The notes: generated by a model not told the origin, from the letters alone. Counted from the stretch's first letter, positions 22,819-30,067 are shown. The stretch is 35,341 nt of DNA from JAQUPP01 sp041649955 (GCA_041649955.1 JBAZMD010000007.1:1-35341); one strand, 5' to 3'. Translations and numbers: made by a program.

Positions 22819-22819
22819 T

Positions 22820-22987
22820 TTATTTTTCAAAAGACTTAATAATTGCTGACATACCCTTAGAAGTTACAATTACATCGGGCGCTTGTGTAGCAATTTTCTT
22901 ATAATAAAACATAGCGAACTCCTCTTGTTTTTCCTTACTGTTTTTTCTTCCCCATTCTAGGAGAAGTAACATAGCGCTAGGGGTCAT
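22820..22987 (-). CDS. Small hypothetical protein, 55 aa
   Basis: MTPSAMLLLLEWGRKNSKEK, EFAMFYYKKIATQAPD and VIVTSKGMSAIIKSFEK. Fully packed with neighbours: one base after the preceding stop, one base before the next start. No motif recognised. Confidence 0.5.
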   Translation of the reverse strand: MTPSAMLLLLEWGRKNSKEKQEEFAMFYYKKIATQAPDVIVTSKGMSAIIKSFEK

Positions 22988-22988
22988 A

Positions 22989-23102
22989 TTAGAAAGTTAA
23001 TTTACTAACTATTAAAGTTCCCATTACGAAATACACTATGACGCCTCCTGCTATCATTCCAATTACCATACTACCTATCCACTGCTTTGTTGTTAATTTC
23101 AT
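22989..23102 (-). CDS. Tiny single-pass membrane protein, 37 aa
   Basis: MKLTTKQWIGSMVIGMIAGG, then VIVYFVMGTLIVSKLTF: almost the whole chain is one membrane helix with GxxxG-like glycines. One base before the next start. Could be a small membrane regulator or holin-like peptide; it is far from the lysin so I do not call it a holin. Confidence 0.45.
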   Translation of the reverse strand: MKLTTKQWIGSMVIGMIAGGVIVYFVMGTLIVSKLTF

Positions 23103-23119
23103 TTTGTTAAATTTTGTTA

Positions 23120-23317
23120 TTACTTCAAATTCTTATAAATAAGTTTCCAAGTTTTCTTCTTGAAAAGAGGTAAGTATAAAAGTATCCATATAAACTTTGG
23201 TATCCACTTAGGGCGTGGAGTTATCATACCTCCTAGAATATCTGTTGCCTCGCCGAACTTTTCATTAGCTACCTTACGAGCCTCCTTTCTTATCTTTTTG
23301 AAAAATTTATTACTCAT
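23120..23317 (-). CDS. Small basic membrane-associated protein, 65 aa
   Basis: Basic helical start MSNKFFKKIRKEARKVANEK, then a hydrophobic stretch FIWILLYLPLF, then a lysine-rich end. Suggests a peripheral or single-pass membrane protein. Overlaps the previous stop by 8 bases (ATGAGTAA). Confidence 0.5.
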   Translation of the reverse strand: MSNKFFKKIRKEARKVANEKFGEATDILGGMITPRPKWIPKFIWILLYLPLFKKKTWKLIYKNLK

Positions 23318-23483
23318 TTTCTTTTTTTTCAGAAAGTCTTTTTATTGCCTCGGCTTTCAAAGCTTTTACAATTTCCTCTCCGTTCTCAATTCTTGAGTAT
23401 TTAGCTATTGCGTGAATAAGTCTTGTAGACTCCATTTCTGTGATAACTACTACCTCGCCTTTATCATTTGTATATGTTTCCAT
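23310..23483 (-). CDS. Small acidic hypothetical protein, 57 aa
   Basis: METYTNDKGEVVVITEMEST, RLIHAIAKYSRIENGEEIVK, then a helical end. First gene after promoter 23539-23567 with an A-rich leader. No motif recognised; likely an early regulator by position. Confidence 0.5.
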   Translation of the reverse strand: METYTNDKGEVVVITEMESTRLIHAIAKYSRIENGEEIVKALKAEAIKRLSEKKENE

Positions 23484-23538
23484 TTTGTTAAATTATTTTG
23501 TTAATTTTAGTTAGGGACTAGCTAACTTGTTACTGTAT

Positions 23539-23567
23539 ATTATACCCCCAACAATTCTAGCAGTAAA
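23539..23567 (-). promoter_or_regulatory. Strong promoter, TTTACT-N17-TATAAT
   Basis: In the 108-bp gap 23484-23591 the minus strand has TTTACT, exactly 17 bases, TATAAT. The same hexamers and spacing occur at 30725-30753, suggesting one recognised promoter class. Confidence 0.72.
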
Positions 23568-23591
23568 GCACTAAAACACACCAAAATATAG

Positions 23592-23804
23592 TTATTTCTT
23601 TTTGTCAAACCTAACCTTATTTAAGGCTTTAATACGAGCTAATTTAGCGTTATATTTTTTAGGCTTAAAAAGCTTGTAGTAATAATATTTACAAGTTTCT
23701 TTAGGATACTTTTTATTTACAAATATCCAATACCAAGACTTACCCTCTTTGAGTAGGGCAATAATTATCTTTGCGCGTCTTGTTGTTTTTCTTCCTCTTA
23801 TCAT
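23592..23804 (-). CDS. Small basic protein, possible HTH
   Basis: 70 residues, strongly basic: MIRGRKTTRRAKIIIALLKE, GKSWYWIFVNKKYPKETCKY and a lysine-rich end. The first helix pair ('akiiiaLLkegksw..I') is reminiscent of a helix-turn-helix for DNA binding. Overlaps the VRR-NUC stop as ATGA. Confidence 0.55.
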   Translation of the reverse strand: MIRGRKTTRRAKIIIALLKEGKSWYWIFVNKKYPKETCKYYYYKLFKPKKYNAKLARIKALNKVRFDKKK

Positions 23805-24154
23805 AAAATATTTACTATGTCGTCTACACTTTTTATTATGTAATACTCTCCTCCATTTCTTCTGACATTATACTCAAATTTTTTCTGGTCTTCACTCTGC
23901 ACTCCAGTAGGGCGCTTTATTTCAAGTCCTATAAACTTACCTTGTTTACTTATTGCTATCAAGTCGGGAACTCCATTTACGGAATACTTACTTTGTTTTC
24001 TCCAAAAGCCCCCGCCTCTGCCGTCTGCTTGATAAGTCGGCGCATTATTTACACGAAAGAAAAATATTTGTTTCAATTCTAAATATTCTCCAACTGCGTT
24101 AAGCACTTGATTTTCGGTAGGCTCTGGCTTTTTGAGGGTAAATTTTCCAACCAT
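23801..24154 (-). CDS. VRR-NUC domain nuclease
   Basis: 117 residues. FFFRVNNAPTYQADG, GVPDLIAIS (61-69), GKFIGLEIKRPTGVQSEDQ (72-90) with GLEIKRP and QSEDQ are the PD-(D/E)xK core of the VRR-NUC family (stand-alone phage form), structure-specific nucleases that resolve or trim branched DNA in replication. D64 and E78/K80 are the likely catalytic residues. Lies beside an HNH nuclease gene, with 76 bases of overlap. Confidence 0.85.
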   Translation of the reverse strand: MVGKFTLKKPEPTENQVLNAVGEYLELKQIFFFRVNNAPTYQADGRGGGFWRKQSKYSVNGVPDLIAISKQGKFIGLEIKRPTGVQSEDQKKFEYNVRRNGGEYYIIKSVDDIVNIL

Positions 24155-24477
24155 AAAGTCAATTCATTTGTAAAAAGTCTTTCAAAGTTCTGTCCGACAA
24201 AGTCTAAGTCGTTCTGATCTGGCTTATAGTCAATATTATACACCCACTTAAAGGTCTTTGTAAATAGCATTTGTTCTTCTTTCTGTGAATGTCCCATTGT
24301 TGAATGACAGTCGCCACACAAAAGACAGGAATTAAAAATGGAGGACGATATACGACCACGAATATGGTGTATAGACAGTCCTCCACTTTGTTGCCCGTTT
24401 CCGCCACAAATTCTACATCTCCAGTCGTTGAGATAACATAATTTTACTCTAGGAGGAAAAGGGTTAGCTAAGTCCAT
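24079..24477 (-). CDS. HNH endonuclease-like protein
   Basis: 132 residues. C21xxC24, LSIHHIRGRIS (H37-H38), NSCLLCGDCHSTMGH: the His-His, Asn and Cys/His pattern of a zinc-bound HNH fold. The C-terminal 50 residues (LTNELTLWLENLPS...) run over the start of the VRR-NUC gene in another frame. May cut host or recombination DNA; in many phages HNH works with terminase, but this gene is in the replication block. Confidence 0.8.
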   Translation of the reverse strand: MDLANPFPPRVKLCYLNDWRCRICGGNGQQSGGLSIHHIRGRISSSIFNSCLLCGDCHSTMGHSQKEEQMLFTKTFKWVYNIDYKPDQNDLDFVGQNFERLFTNELTLWLENLPSKSQSLPKIKCLTQLENI

Positions 24478-24482
24478 AGTAA

Positions 24483-24788
24483 TTATTCTAAATCTCTATT
24501 CCAAGCGTCTTTAGTTACAGATATTTCTACTTCTGCAACATTACTATTTTCTGTTAGAGTTATTTTTGAGATAACTCCTTTCTTTATAAATTCTACTTTG
24601 TCCCCCAATTTTAATTCAGTTCCCGCAATTAAGCGGTGGACTTCTTCCGTCCTAATAAAATTCTTTACAGTTTTACGAGGAGGGGTAGGAGGAATATAAG
24701 GGTGCATACGAGAATGAGAGGCAAGTCCTCTTTTTGAGTTAAATTCTCTAGGACACTTTGGACACTTTATTTTTATTTTTTTTGACAT
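24483..24788 (-). CDS. C2H2 zinc-finger protein
   Basis: 101 residues. CPKCPREFNSKRGLASHSRMH near the start is a C2H2 finger (C-x2-C, 12, H-x3-H), the fold best known from eukaryotes and seen in a few bacterial and phage proteins. The rest (LKLGDKVEFIKKGVISKITL, AEVEISVTK) looks like a small beta barrel. Likely nucleic-acid binding. Overlaps the next-upstream gene by 41 bases. Confidence 0.75.
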   Translation of the reverse strand: MSKKIKIKCPKCPREFNSKRGLASHSRMHPYIPPTPPRKTVKNFIRTEEVHRLIAGTELKLGDKVEFIKKGVISKITLTENSNVAEVEISVTKDAWNRDLE

Positions 24789-24936
24789 TTGTTTGTTTTA
24801 AAATTTCTTTTATATCTTCAACCTTTACACTTACCCATACAGCGCCAAAGTCGTCGCTAAAAACATATATATCTATCTCGTCTTTTTTATCGTTAAGACT
24901 TATATGTTCTTTTTTTGCGTCATACCAAGAGGACAT
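24748..24936 (-). CDS. Hypothetical small protein, 62 aa
   Basis: MSSWYDAKKEHISLNDKKDE, IDIYVFSDDFGAVWVSVKVE, DIKEILKQTNVKK: a beta hairpin with a helix. Overlaps the zinc-finger gene by 41 bases. No motif recognised. Confidence 0.5.
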   Translation of the reverse strand: MSSWYDAKKEHISLNDKKDEIDIYVFSDDFGAVWVSVKVEDIKEILKQTNVKKNKNKVSKVS

Positions 24937-24940
24937 ATTT

Positions 24941-25234
24941 TTAAAAGGGTATCTTACTTGGATCTACGCTAGTAACTTCCGCGCACTGTTTATCTTCTCT
25001 CCTTTTAATTTGTTCCAGAACTTCCTTATCAAATTTAGCGCAATAAGGACAGTCAACTTTTACATCTCCTACTTCGTCTACCCATTCCATTGTATATCCG
25101 TCATTCTTACAGAAGTCGCAAAAGCGATTAGGGTTTCGGTAACAGCGTTTCTCGTGTATCTCTACTCTGTGTTTTACAGAACGATACTTACAGAAGTCGC
25201 ACTTATATTTCTGTTGTGTCTTTACTGGTATCAT
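24941..25234 (-). CDS. Zinc-ribbon protein with SSB-like acidic tail
   Basis: 97 residues. CDFCKYRSVKHRVEIHEKRC (mixed C2H2/C2HC), CDFCKNDGYTM, and CPYCAKFDKEV form two or three zinc-binding modules. The last residues SVDPSKIPF match the tail of this phage's SSB-like protein (IDPNDIPF), the motif that single-stranded DNA-binding proteins use to contact partners. Infer binding of the same partner or a role as partner mimic in replication. Confidence 0.7.
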   Translation of the reverse strand: MIPVKTQQKYKCDFCKYRSVKHRVEIHEKRCYRNPNRFCDFCKNDGYTMEWVDEVGDVKVDCPYCAKFDKEVLEQIKRREDKQCAEVTSVDPSKIPF

Positions 25235-25376
25235 TTTCTTTGTTTGTTTTAACTCTGTTCATAAACAAAATTGCGAATAGCACTATCCACCATTTATGAA
25301 ATGCTATTGATAATACTGTAAAACAAATTGCCCAAGATATATTCTCTATCACTGCTAGTTTGTGTAAGTATTTCAT
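25203..25376 (-). CDS. Small membrane protein, 57 aa
   Basis: MKYLHKLAVIENISWAICFT, VLSIAFHKWWIVLFAILFMN and a polar tail. Likely two membrane helices or one long one. One base after the preceding stop and 32 bases of overlap with the zinc-ribbon gene. Function unknown. Confidence 0.55.
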   Translation of the reverse strand: MKYLHKLAVIENISWAICFTVLSIAFHKWWIVLFAILFMNRVKTNKENDTSKDTTEI

Positions 25377-25377
25377 T

Positions 25378-25890
25378 TTATCTTTTTAAATAACCTAACT
25401 CTTGTAAATAATCTATGTAACTTTCGTAAGTGCTTATTCCGTAAATTTCTTCTGTGAACTTTTTATAGTGCATAGGGTTAAGCACTTTGTCCCTATCAAT
25501 TCCGTAATTTCTCTCAAGGTAATCTATGACTCTTTCCAAATATCCCGAGTCCTGCTGATCGTTCTCGGCAAGGAGTCCTTTTGTAGACTTTCCTTTTTTT
25601 ACTTGTATCCCATCCAGTAAAACTATCTCTCCGTTAAATTCTTTCTTCGCGTGTTCGTGTAGGAAAGCTAAGTTTTCACTATCTCGGTAGTCCCACCCGT
25701 TCAGAAACGCCCAGAGCTGTAATACTGCGCCGTGATAAAACTTTCTCACTTGTCTTGACTCTGGAGTCCTACTCTCTATCGCAATTATAACTCCGTCGTT
25801 GCTTTCGTCTTTCAGAAAGTCATTAAGCGCCCGTCTGTTATAGTCGCTGATAGCTAGTTTTTTGTTTGTAACTTTACCTAGAATTTTCAT
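25378..25890 (-). CDS. Hypothetical replication-block protein (NinB-like layout)
   Basis: 170 residues: MKILGKVTNKKLAISDYNRR, GVIIAIESRTPESRQVRKFY-HGAVLQLWAF and LLAENDQQDSGYLERVIDYL. The order of a short start, 'v.i..r.rs..Q.r.f.g.v..la' and helical end recalls lambda NinB-type recombination proteins, but I cannot claim homology. Placed in the recombination/replication block. Confidence 0.5.
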   Translation of the reverse strand: MKILGKVTNKKLAISDYNRRALNDFLKDESNDGVIIAIESRTPESRQVRKFYHGAVLQLWAFLNGWDYRDSENLAFLHEHAKKEFNGEIVLLDGIQVKKGKSTKGLLAENDQQDSGYLERVIDYLERNYGIDRDKVLNPMHYKKFTEEIYGISTYESYIDYLQELGYLKR

Positions 25891-25892
25891 TT

Positions 25893-26129
25893 TTAGTCTT
25901 TTAAATCTTCTGCTTTTATAAATGAACTATGAAATTGAGGGTCTTCTTTTTTAATTTCTATTACCTCTCCAGTTTCATATCCAGAGGACTCGTCCATTTT
26001 TGCAAAGTCTTGACAACACGCTTTATAAGCTAGTTCTTTAGCCTCCTCCGCATTACTCGCCTCAACATAGAGCTGATCTGACAATGTTTCTGTTATATCA
26101 ACTCTGAATTTCTTTTTTGTGTTTTCCAT
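25893..26129 (-). CDS. DpnD/PcfM-like small protein
   Basis: 78 residues. KFRVDITETLSDQLYVEASN-AEEAKELAYKACCQDFAK is the beta-strand/helix signature of DpnD/PcfM-type proteins ('y.V.itEtl...v.veA.s..EA...v....'). Function in phages not established. Behind an AAAACAATGG start context. Confidence 0.65.
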   Translation of the reverse strand: MENTKKKFRVDITETLSDQLYVEASNAEEAKELAYKACCQDFAKMDESSGYETGEVIEIKKEDPQFHSSFIKAEDLKD

Positions 26130-26140
26130 TGTTTTGAAAA

Positions 26141-26518
26141 TTATTTACCCCAACATTTTTTAGTTGAATACCAAGGCTCTGTCCCGTAATTTTTAAATAG
26201 ATACAGTGCGAAAGTTTTGTTGTCTTTTTCTTCGTATAAATTATATCCTAGACGAGTTGCCTCTTTTCCCCAGATAGTATTTATTTGATACTTTCCTATA
26301 TCTATCGTTTTATTTGTGTTGATATTTATAAGCACTTGTCCGTCAGTTCCGAAATGTCTGTTACTAGACTCACACTCTAATATCCTCGCAAATACTGGCG
26401 CTACACTTTCAACCTCTACTATTTTTTCTACTGGAAATAACTTACCTCCAATAAATACTCCTAGCACTAAGTATATTACCAAACAAAACACTGCTAATAT
26501 TATTTCTATTTTTTTCAT
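26141..26518 (-). CDS. Membrane-anchored lysozyme-like / transglycosylase domain protein
   Basis: 125 residues: N-terminal membrane helix (IILAVFCLVIYLVLGVFIGG), then a compact lysozyme-like domain: ILECESSNRHFGTDGQV (E50 probable acid), TIDIGKYQINTIWG (GxYQIN), FALYLFKNYGTEPWYSTKKC-W. This 'cES...f...G...l....n..D.G.yQIN..W......lG......dN...a..Ly...Gt.pW..s..CW' pattern I recognise as typical of small proteins of Patescibacteria (CPR) genomes. It may help the phage cut or remodel host wall during infection. Confidence 0.78.
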   Translation of the reverse strand: MKKIEIILAVFCLVIYLVLGVFIGGKLFPVEKIVEVESVAPVFARILECESSNRHFGTDGQVLININTNKTIDIGKYQINTIWGKEATRLGYNLYEEKDNKTFALYLFKNYGTEPWYSTKKCWGK

Positions 26519-26522
26519 TTTG

Positions 26523-26903
26523 TTAATTTAATTTCTTTGTCCCGTTCTCTAATTCTGGAACGCTAATATTTTTGCCTATCAAATCTAGTCTTTTATGAGC
26601 AACTAGAAAGTCTACCTTTTCTCTTTTATCTCTAATAACTTCGTCAATTTCTGGAGGACAGTCGCGTTTAATTTGTGCGAAGTCTTCGCCAGTCTTAGGC
26701 TCGTATGAGTCATACCACCCTGTATATTTCTGGTAGTCTGGCTCAATGGAAATAATATACTTTCCATTTATCTGCTTGTTTCCAAGCTGAACTACCACCG
26801 CATACTTTTGCGCATACAAAGCTTTCTCAAGTTCCTCGTCTGTTATTTTTACAATATCAAGACTTCCGAAACCATATTTAACTTTAAAGTGATAGTTTTT
26901 CAT
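26523..26903 (-). CDS. Hypothetical protein, 126 aa
   Basis: MKNYHFKVKYGFGSLDIVKI, EEELEKALYAQKYAVVVQLG and a charged region with PEIDEVIRDKREKVDFLVAH. ATGA overlap with the replication initiator stop. No motif recognised; probably replication-linked by position. Confidence 0.55.
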   Translation of the reverse strand: MKNYHFKVKYGFGSLDIVKITDEELEKALYAQKYAVVVQLGNKQINGKYIISIEPDYQKYTGWYDSYEPKTGEDFAQIKRDCPPEIDEVIRDKREKVDFLVAHKRLDLIGKNISVPELENGTKKLN

Positions 26904-27610
26904 ATATTTGGAATGTTTTTATCTCCTCCATTTTTCATTGACTCTCTCCTAAGTGCCTCGCCTACTTTAGTCCATTTGTTCTGTAACTCGTAAGGACTTG
27001 TAACACTTGGAAAAAACTCTGTTCCTCTCTTTGCTCGTATGACTTCAATTACCATTAACACTTTTTCTATCCCGTATTCTTTGAGCAAGAAGTCGCACGC
27101 ACTCCTTTGAGTCTTGTTTCCATAAAAGTTTTTATTCTTTGCGTCTATGCTCTCAAACTTTTTAATAACATCTGCCCCAAGAGGGTTATACTTAGAGTTA
27201 GGATTAGAGTTAGAGTTAAGATTAGAATTAAGATTAGAGTGTGATAGGCTAAGATAGTCTATTGATAGACTATCTAATATCTGTTTTGGAGCAGTATTTA
27301 AGCCAATTTCTATACCTTTTAAGACTTTAGGGTTAACAGTCTGATGTTTTATGAAATTCTTGATACCTACCCACCCGTCGGCATAAAATATCTTGCCGTC
27401 TTTAGTGAACTTTTCAAGAATTTTAACTACCTTATCCGAATTTACGCCAGTATCCATAGAAACTTTTTTGAGTGGAATTTCATAAATTCCACAAATACTC
27501 GTAGAAGTATTTGTGAGAAAATATAAAAATAAAAGTTTCTCAACAGGATCAAGATTTGAGGTGTAGTTATCGTCCCAAAATCTTGTATTTACAATTCTAA
27601 ATTTTGACAT
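26900..27610 (-). CDS. Replication initiation / replisome organiser-like protein
   Basis: 236 residues. FRIVNTRFWDDNYTSNLDPV, EKLLFLYFLTNTSTSICGIY and KKVSMDTGVNSDKVVKILEK form the winged-helix start typical of phage replisome organisers ('...FW.d.....l...ek.lflyLlTN....icGiYe'). A flexible Asn/Ser-rich linker (residues 121-142) separates it from a C-terminal helical domain (DFLLKEYGIEKVLMVIEVIR) that would load the helicase. The linker DNA carries short tandem repeats, see findings. Confidence 0.8.
   Translation of the reverse strand: MSKFRIVNTRFWDDNYTSNLDPVEKLLFLYFLTNTSTSICGIYEIPLKKVSMDTGVNSDKVVKILEKFTKDGKIFYADGWVGIKNFIKHQTVNPKVLKGIEIGLNTAPKQILDSLSIDYLSLSHSNLNSNLNSNSNPNSKYNPLGADVIKKFESIDAKNKNFYGNKTQRSACDFLLKEYGIEKVLMVIEVIRAKRGTEFFPSVTSPYELQNKWTKVGEALRRESMKNGGDKNIPNI
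27185..27250 (-). repeat. Short tandem repeats in the initiator linker (possible origin)
   Basis: On the minus strand repeats of TCTAATCTTAA, TCTAATC and TCTAACTC follow each other for about 50 bases, coding NLNSNLNSNSNPNS. In several phages (for example lambda O) the replication origin lies as iterons inside the initiator gene, just between its DNA-binding and partner domains. This is a candidate, not proof; it may only encode a flexible linker. Confidence 0.4.
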
Positions 27611-27690
27611 CTTTTAATAATAATTTTGTTAATAAATTTCGTTACCTACTTACATCTTAACGCGACCCTTTTAAAAGTCTAATCAAAAAT

Positions 27691-28014
27691 TTAGAAAGGT
27701 ATATCGTTAGGGTCTATCTCGTCCGTTTCTGTGCCTGTTTTTGCCTCTTTTTCTGCCTCTGGTAGCTTTTCTTCTGCCTCTGCGCCGTAAGTATCAAGTG
27801 CGTCTTTCTTGCCTCCTCCTCGGTCAGTTTTAGGCTTTTGTTCAAACACTTTAAACTTATCGTGTCCAAAGATAGGGAGTTCTAGCTTAAAGCCGTCTTC
27901 CTTTTCTCCGTCCGCTTGAAACCACACTAAATTACCTACCTTATTCCAAGCCGTTTTTTCTTCTCCGTCTTTCTCATACTTTCTACCGATACAAATATCA
28001 AATCTTTTTACCAT
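27691..28014 (-). CDS. SSB-like single-stranded DNA-binding protein
   Basis: 107 residues. Beta-rich start (MVKRFDICIGRKYEKDG, GNLVWFQADGEKEDGFKLEL, PIFGHDKFKVFEQK) then a disordered acidic linker and the tail EIDPNDIPF, the acidic-tip motif (D-D-D-I-P-F) of SSBs that recruits partner proteins. OB-fold class inferred from size and pattern. Stands next to the nuclease and Erf genes, where phage SSBs usually lie. Confidence 0.75.
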   Translation of the reverse strand: MVKRFDICIGRKYEKDGEEKTAWNKVGNLVWFQADGEKEDGFKLELPIFGHDKFKVFEQKPKTDRGGGKKDALDTYGAEAEEKLPEAEKEAKTGTETDEIDPNDIPF

Positions 28015-28018
28015 TGTT

Positions 28019-28669
28019 TTATTTTATGTTTAATTCACGCTTATAAATGCTATCTATTCTAACCGCTAACTTCGTTACCTCTGTCATATAATTTAAAATA
28101 TCTGACAAATTTAACTTCACTTCAAAACTAAATATCTCTCCTGTGAGTCTTACTTCTCCGTCCGACTCTCTCTTTGTAGGAATATAGTCTAGCCAAATAT
28201 CTTTCGGAAGTTTACCCGTGAGCAACCATATTATTGTTGCATAATGCAAAATTTGTTTACTCTCTTTTGCTTTCTTCGGCGTCCACTTCACACTACCAGT
28301 CTTATACTCTCTAAAATGACAAAGTCTATTCTCGTTGATCCAAAGAATGTTCTCAAAAGTATCAAGTTTCCCGAATAGAGTTATCTCCCCATAAGGAGAG
28401 ATAAAACTAGCTGTGAGTTCTTTTTCTCTTTCGTCATACTTCGGTATTCTCTCGCACATAACATCTATCACTATATCGCCCGTTTTCTTTCCTGTTTCTA
28501 ACGCAGTAGAGAAGACTTTACCTAATTCCATAAAGTCATTTTCGTAGTCCACTGCGTCCCCGTTGATATATTTATCAATATATTTTTCCTCTGACTGCCT
28601 AAATATTTCAAGCGCAGAATGGGACAAGTAACCTCTTGGCGATAATAACTTTATTTTTTGTTTAGCCAT
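28019..28669 (-). CDS. PD-(D/E)XK nuclease (RecB/Cas4-like)
   Basis: 216 residues from ATG 28669 (overlaps the Erf stop by 8 bases: ATGGCTAA). YLSHSALEIFRQSEEKYIDK, YENDFMELGKVFSTALETG, FGKLDTFENILW and CHFREYKTGSVKWTPKKA give the usual order: helical start, G-K-L-D, then E-Y-K as the catalytic pair. Probable exonuclease partner for Erf annealing in phage recombination. D103 and E121/K123 (approx) are the likely active site. Confidence 0.85.
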   Translation of the reverse strand: MAKQKIKLLSPRGYLSHSALEIFRQSEEKYIDKYINGDAVDYENDFMELGKVFSTALETGKKTGDIVIDVMCERIPKYDEREKELTASFISPYGEITLFGKLDTFENILWINENRLCHFREYKTGSVKWTPKKAKESKQILHYATIIWLLTGKLPKDIWLDYIPTKRESDGEVRLTGEIFSFEVKLNLSDILNYMTEVTKLAVRIDSIYKRELNIK

Positions 28670-29423
28670 TTTTTTCAATTTCTCCCACTTTATCTTTTAT
28701 CATTTTTGATAATTGTTCCTTTTCTTTTGTGTTGAGATTTTGAGAAGATTTTACCAACTCGTCAGTTTTAATCAAATTACCGACTGTCTTAGAACTCTTA
28801 ATTATTTCTAAAACTTTTTGGTAACTACTTTTTTCTTCTTTATCGTTGCTCTTTGCGTCGTTGTCTGTATCTCCAGTAAGAATACCGAACGCATTACAGA
28901 ACGCGTATCTTTTAGCAAAGGTAAGCGCTGACGCATATTTTTGCTGTGCGTTCATATATGACTCTGGATCTATATCTACTTGGAACTCACTAACTTTTTC
29001 GTGTCCTAGAATGTGAGTTACCTTACAGAATACTTTTACGGTTTTTAATTCTGTCTTTGTGTCAAAACTATAAGCAAAGCCGTTCTTCTCAATGAGAGTT
29101 CTTGTTTGTCTGATAATGGACTCAAGCGGAGCAAATTTATATCTTGCTGTCGTCTTGTCCTTGTTCATAACAACTTTGTCCTTTTTAATTATAGGGCATT
29201 CTCTTTGAAAAATAGCCATTGAGGAATTGAAAGCCTCAAGTGCTTGTTCTGCTTTAAGTTCTCTCCTCATAACTAGCAAGCGTTCCATTGTTTCTACTGG
29301 AACTCCTTTTGCTACTGCCTCCGAAAGTAATTGCTGAATTGAGAAGTCGTTTTTAATTTCCGCAACTTCTTTTTTTTCTTCAACTACTTTTACCTCCTTT
29401 ACTTCTTTTATTTTTTCTCCCAT
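28662..29423 (-). CDS. erf: Erf-family single-strand annealing protein
   Basis: 253 residues from ATG 29423. ALEAFNSSMAIFQRECPIIK, ARYKFAPLESIIRQTRTLIE, FAYSFDTKTELKTVKVFCKV, then the hallmark region QKYASALTFAKRYAFCNAFG-ILTGDTDNDA, which is the signature of ERF superfamily recombinases. It anneals complementary single strands to repair or circularise phage DNA. Works with the adjacent nuclease and SSB. Confidence 0.92.
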   Translation of the reverse strand: MGEKIKEVKEVKVVEEKKEVAEIKNDFSIQQLLSEAVAKGVPVETMERLLVMRRELKAEQALEAFNSSMAIFQRECPIIKKDKVVMNKDKTTARYKFAPLESIIRQTRTLIEKNGFAYSFDTKTELKTVKVFCKVTHILGHEKVSEFQVDIDPESYMNAQQKYASALTFAKRYAFCNAFGILTGDTDNDAKSNDKEEKSSYQKVLEIIKSSKTVGNLIKTDELVKSSQNLNTKEKEQLSKMIKDKVGEIEKNG

Positions 29424-29427
29424 AGTT

Positions 29428-30006
29428 TTATGCAATTATAGTTTCGTAATAAAGTTCTGCTCCGTCTACTGCCTTGCCTGCCTTAAGTGCCTCCAAGACA
29501 AATTTTTCATTCACTACAAGATACTCTCTTGGTATAAGTTTCTCGTTGAGTATTCTTACTCTAGGAAGTTTTCTAGTAGTAGACTTTACTCCCGCCTCTT
29601 TTAAAGTAGTTTTGGTGTCTACAATAGACTCCATTTTTTTAATAGCCGTAGTAGCTTTGATATGTCCAGACTCAACTTGAGAGGCGATTTTTAATTTCTT
29701 TGCCTCCGCTATTTTATCTTGTTCATCTCTATACACGACCATTTTATTGTTTATGATTTTCTCAACAGACTCGTAAGTCGTTTCTATTGGTGCGAAAAGT
29801 TCACGAATTTTCTTGAGAGAGTCATTTAAAGGTTTTGTAATTTCCTTTTTCTTAGTATCTATCATTTTACCGACAGCTTTTATTTTACTTCTTATCTCGT
29901 CCGCCTTTGTGTAATCTTCTGGCGTCTTAATAACAAGTTCGTTCACTGCTGATAAAGCTTTTGTTACCTGTGTTTTTACGACAGCTAACTCTTGATTTTC
30001 TTCCAT
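29428..30006 (-). CDS. Coiled-coil protein upstream of Erf
   Basis: 192 residues. A long charged helical part (TKADEIRSKIKAVGKMIDTK, KKEITKPLNDSLKKIREL, FAPIETTYESVEKIINNKMV) then a small beta domain (KLPRVRILNEKLIPREYLVV, ALKAGKAVDGAELYYETII). Such proteins, usually labelled phage hypothetical with coiled coil, are common directly upstream of Erf or RecT genes and may assist recombination or host nuclease inhibition. I do not assign a function. Confidence 0.7.
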   Translation of the reverse strand: MEENQELAVVKTQVTKALSAVNELVIKTPEDYTKADEIRSKIKAVGKMIDTKKKEITKPLNDSLKKIRELFAPIETTYESVEKIINNKMVVYRDEQDKIAEAKKLKIASQVESGHIKATTAIKKMESIVDTKTTLKEAGVKSTTRKLPRVRILNEKLIPREYLVVNEKFVLEALKAGKAVDGAELYYETIIA

Positions 30007-30067
30007 TGTTTTTTATTTTATCTAACTTAATAAATACTCGCTATTTAATTTTCAAAGAACTACTCAT

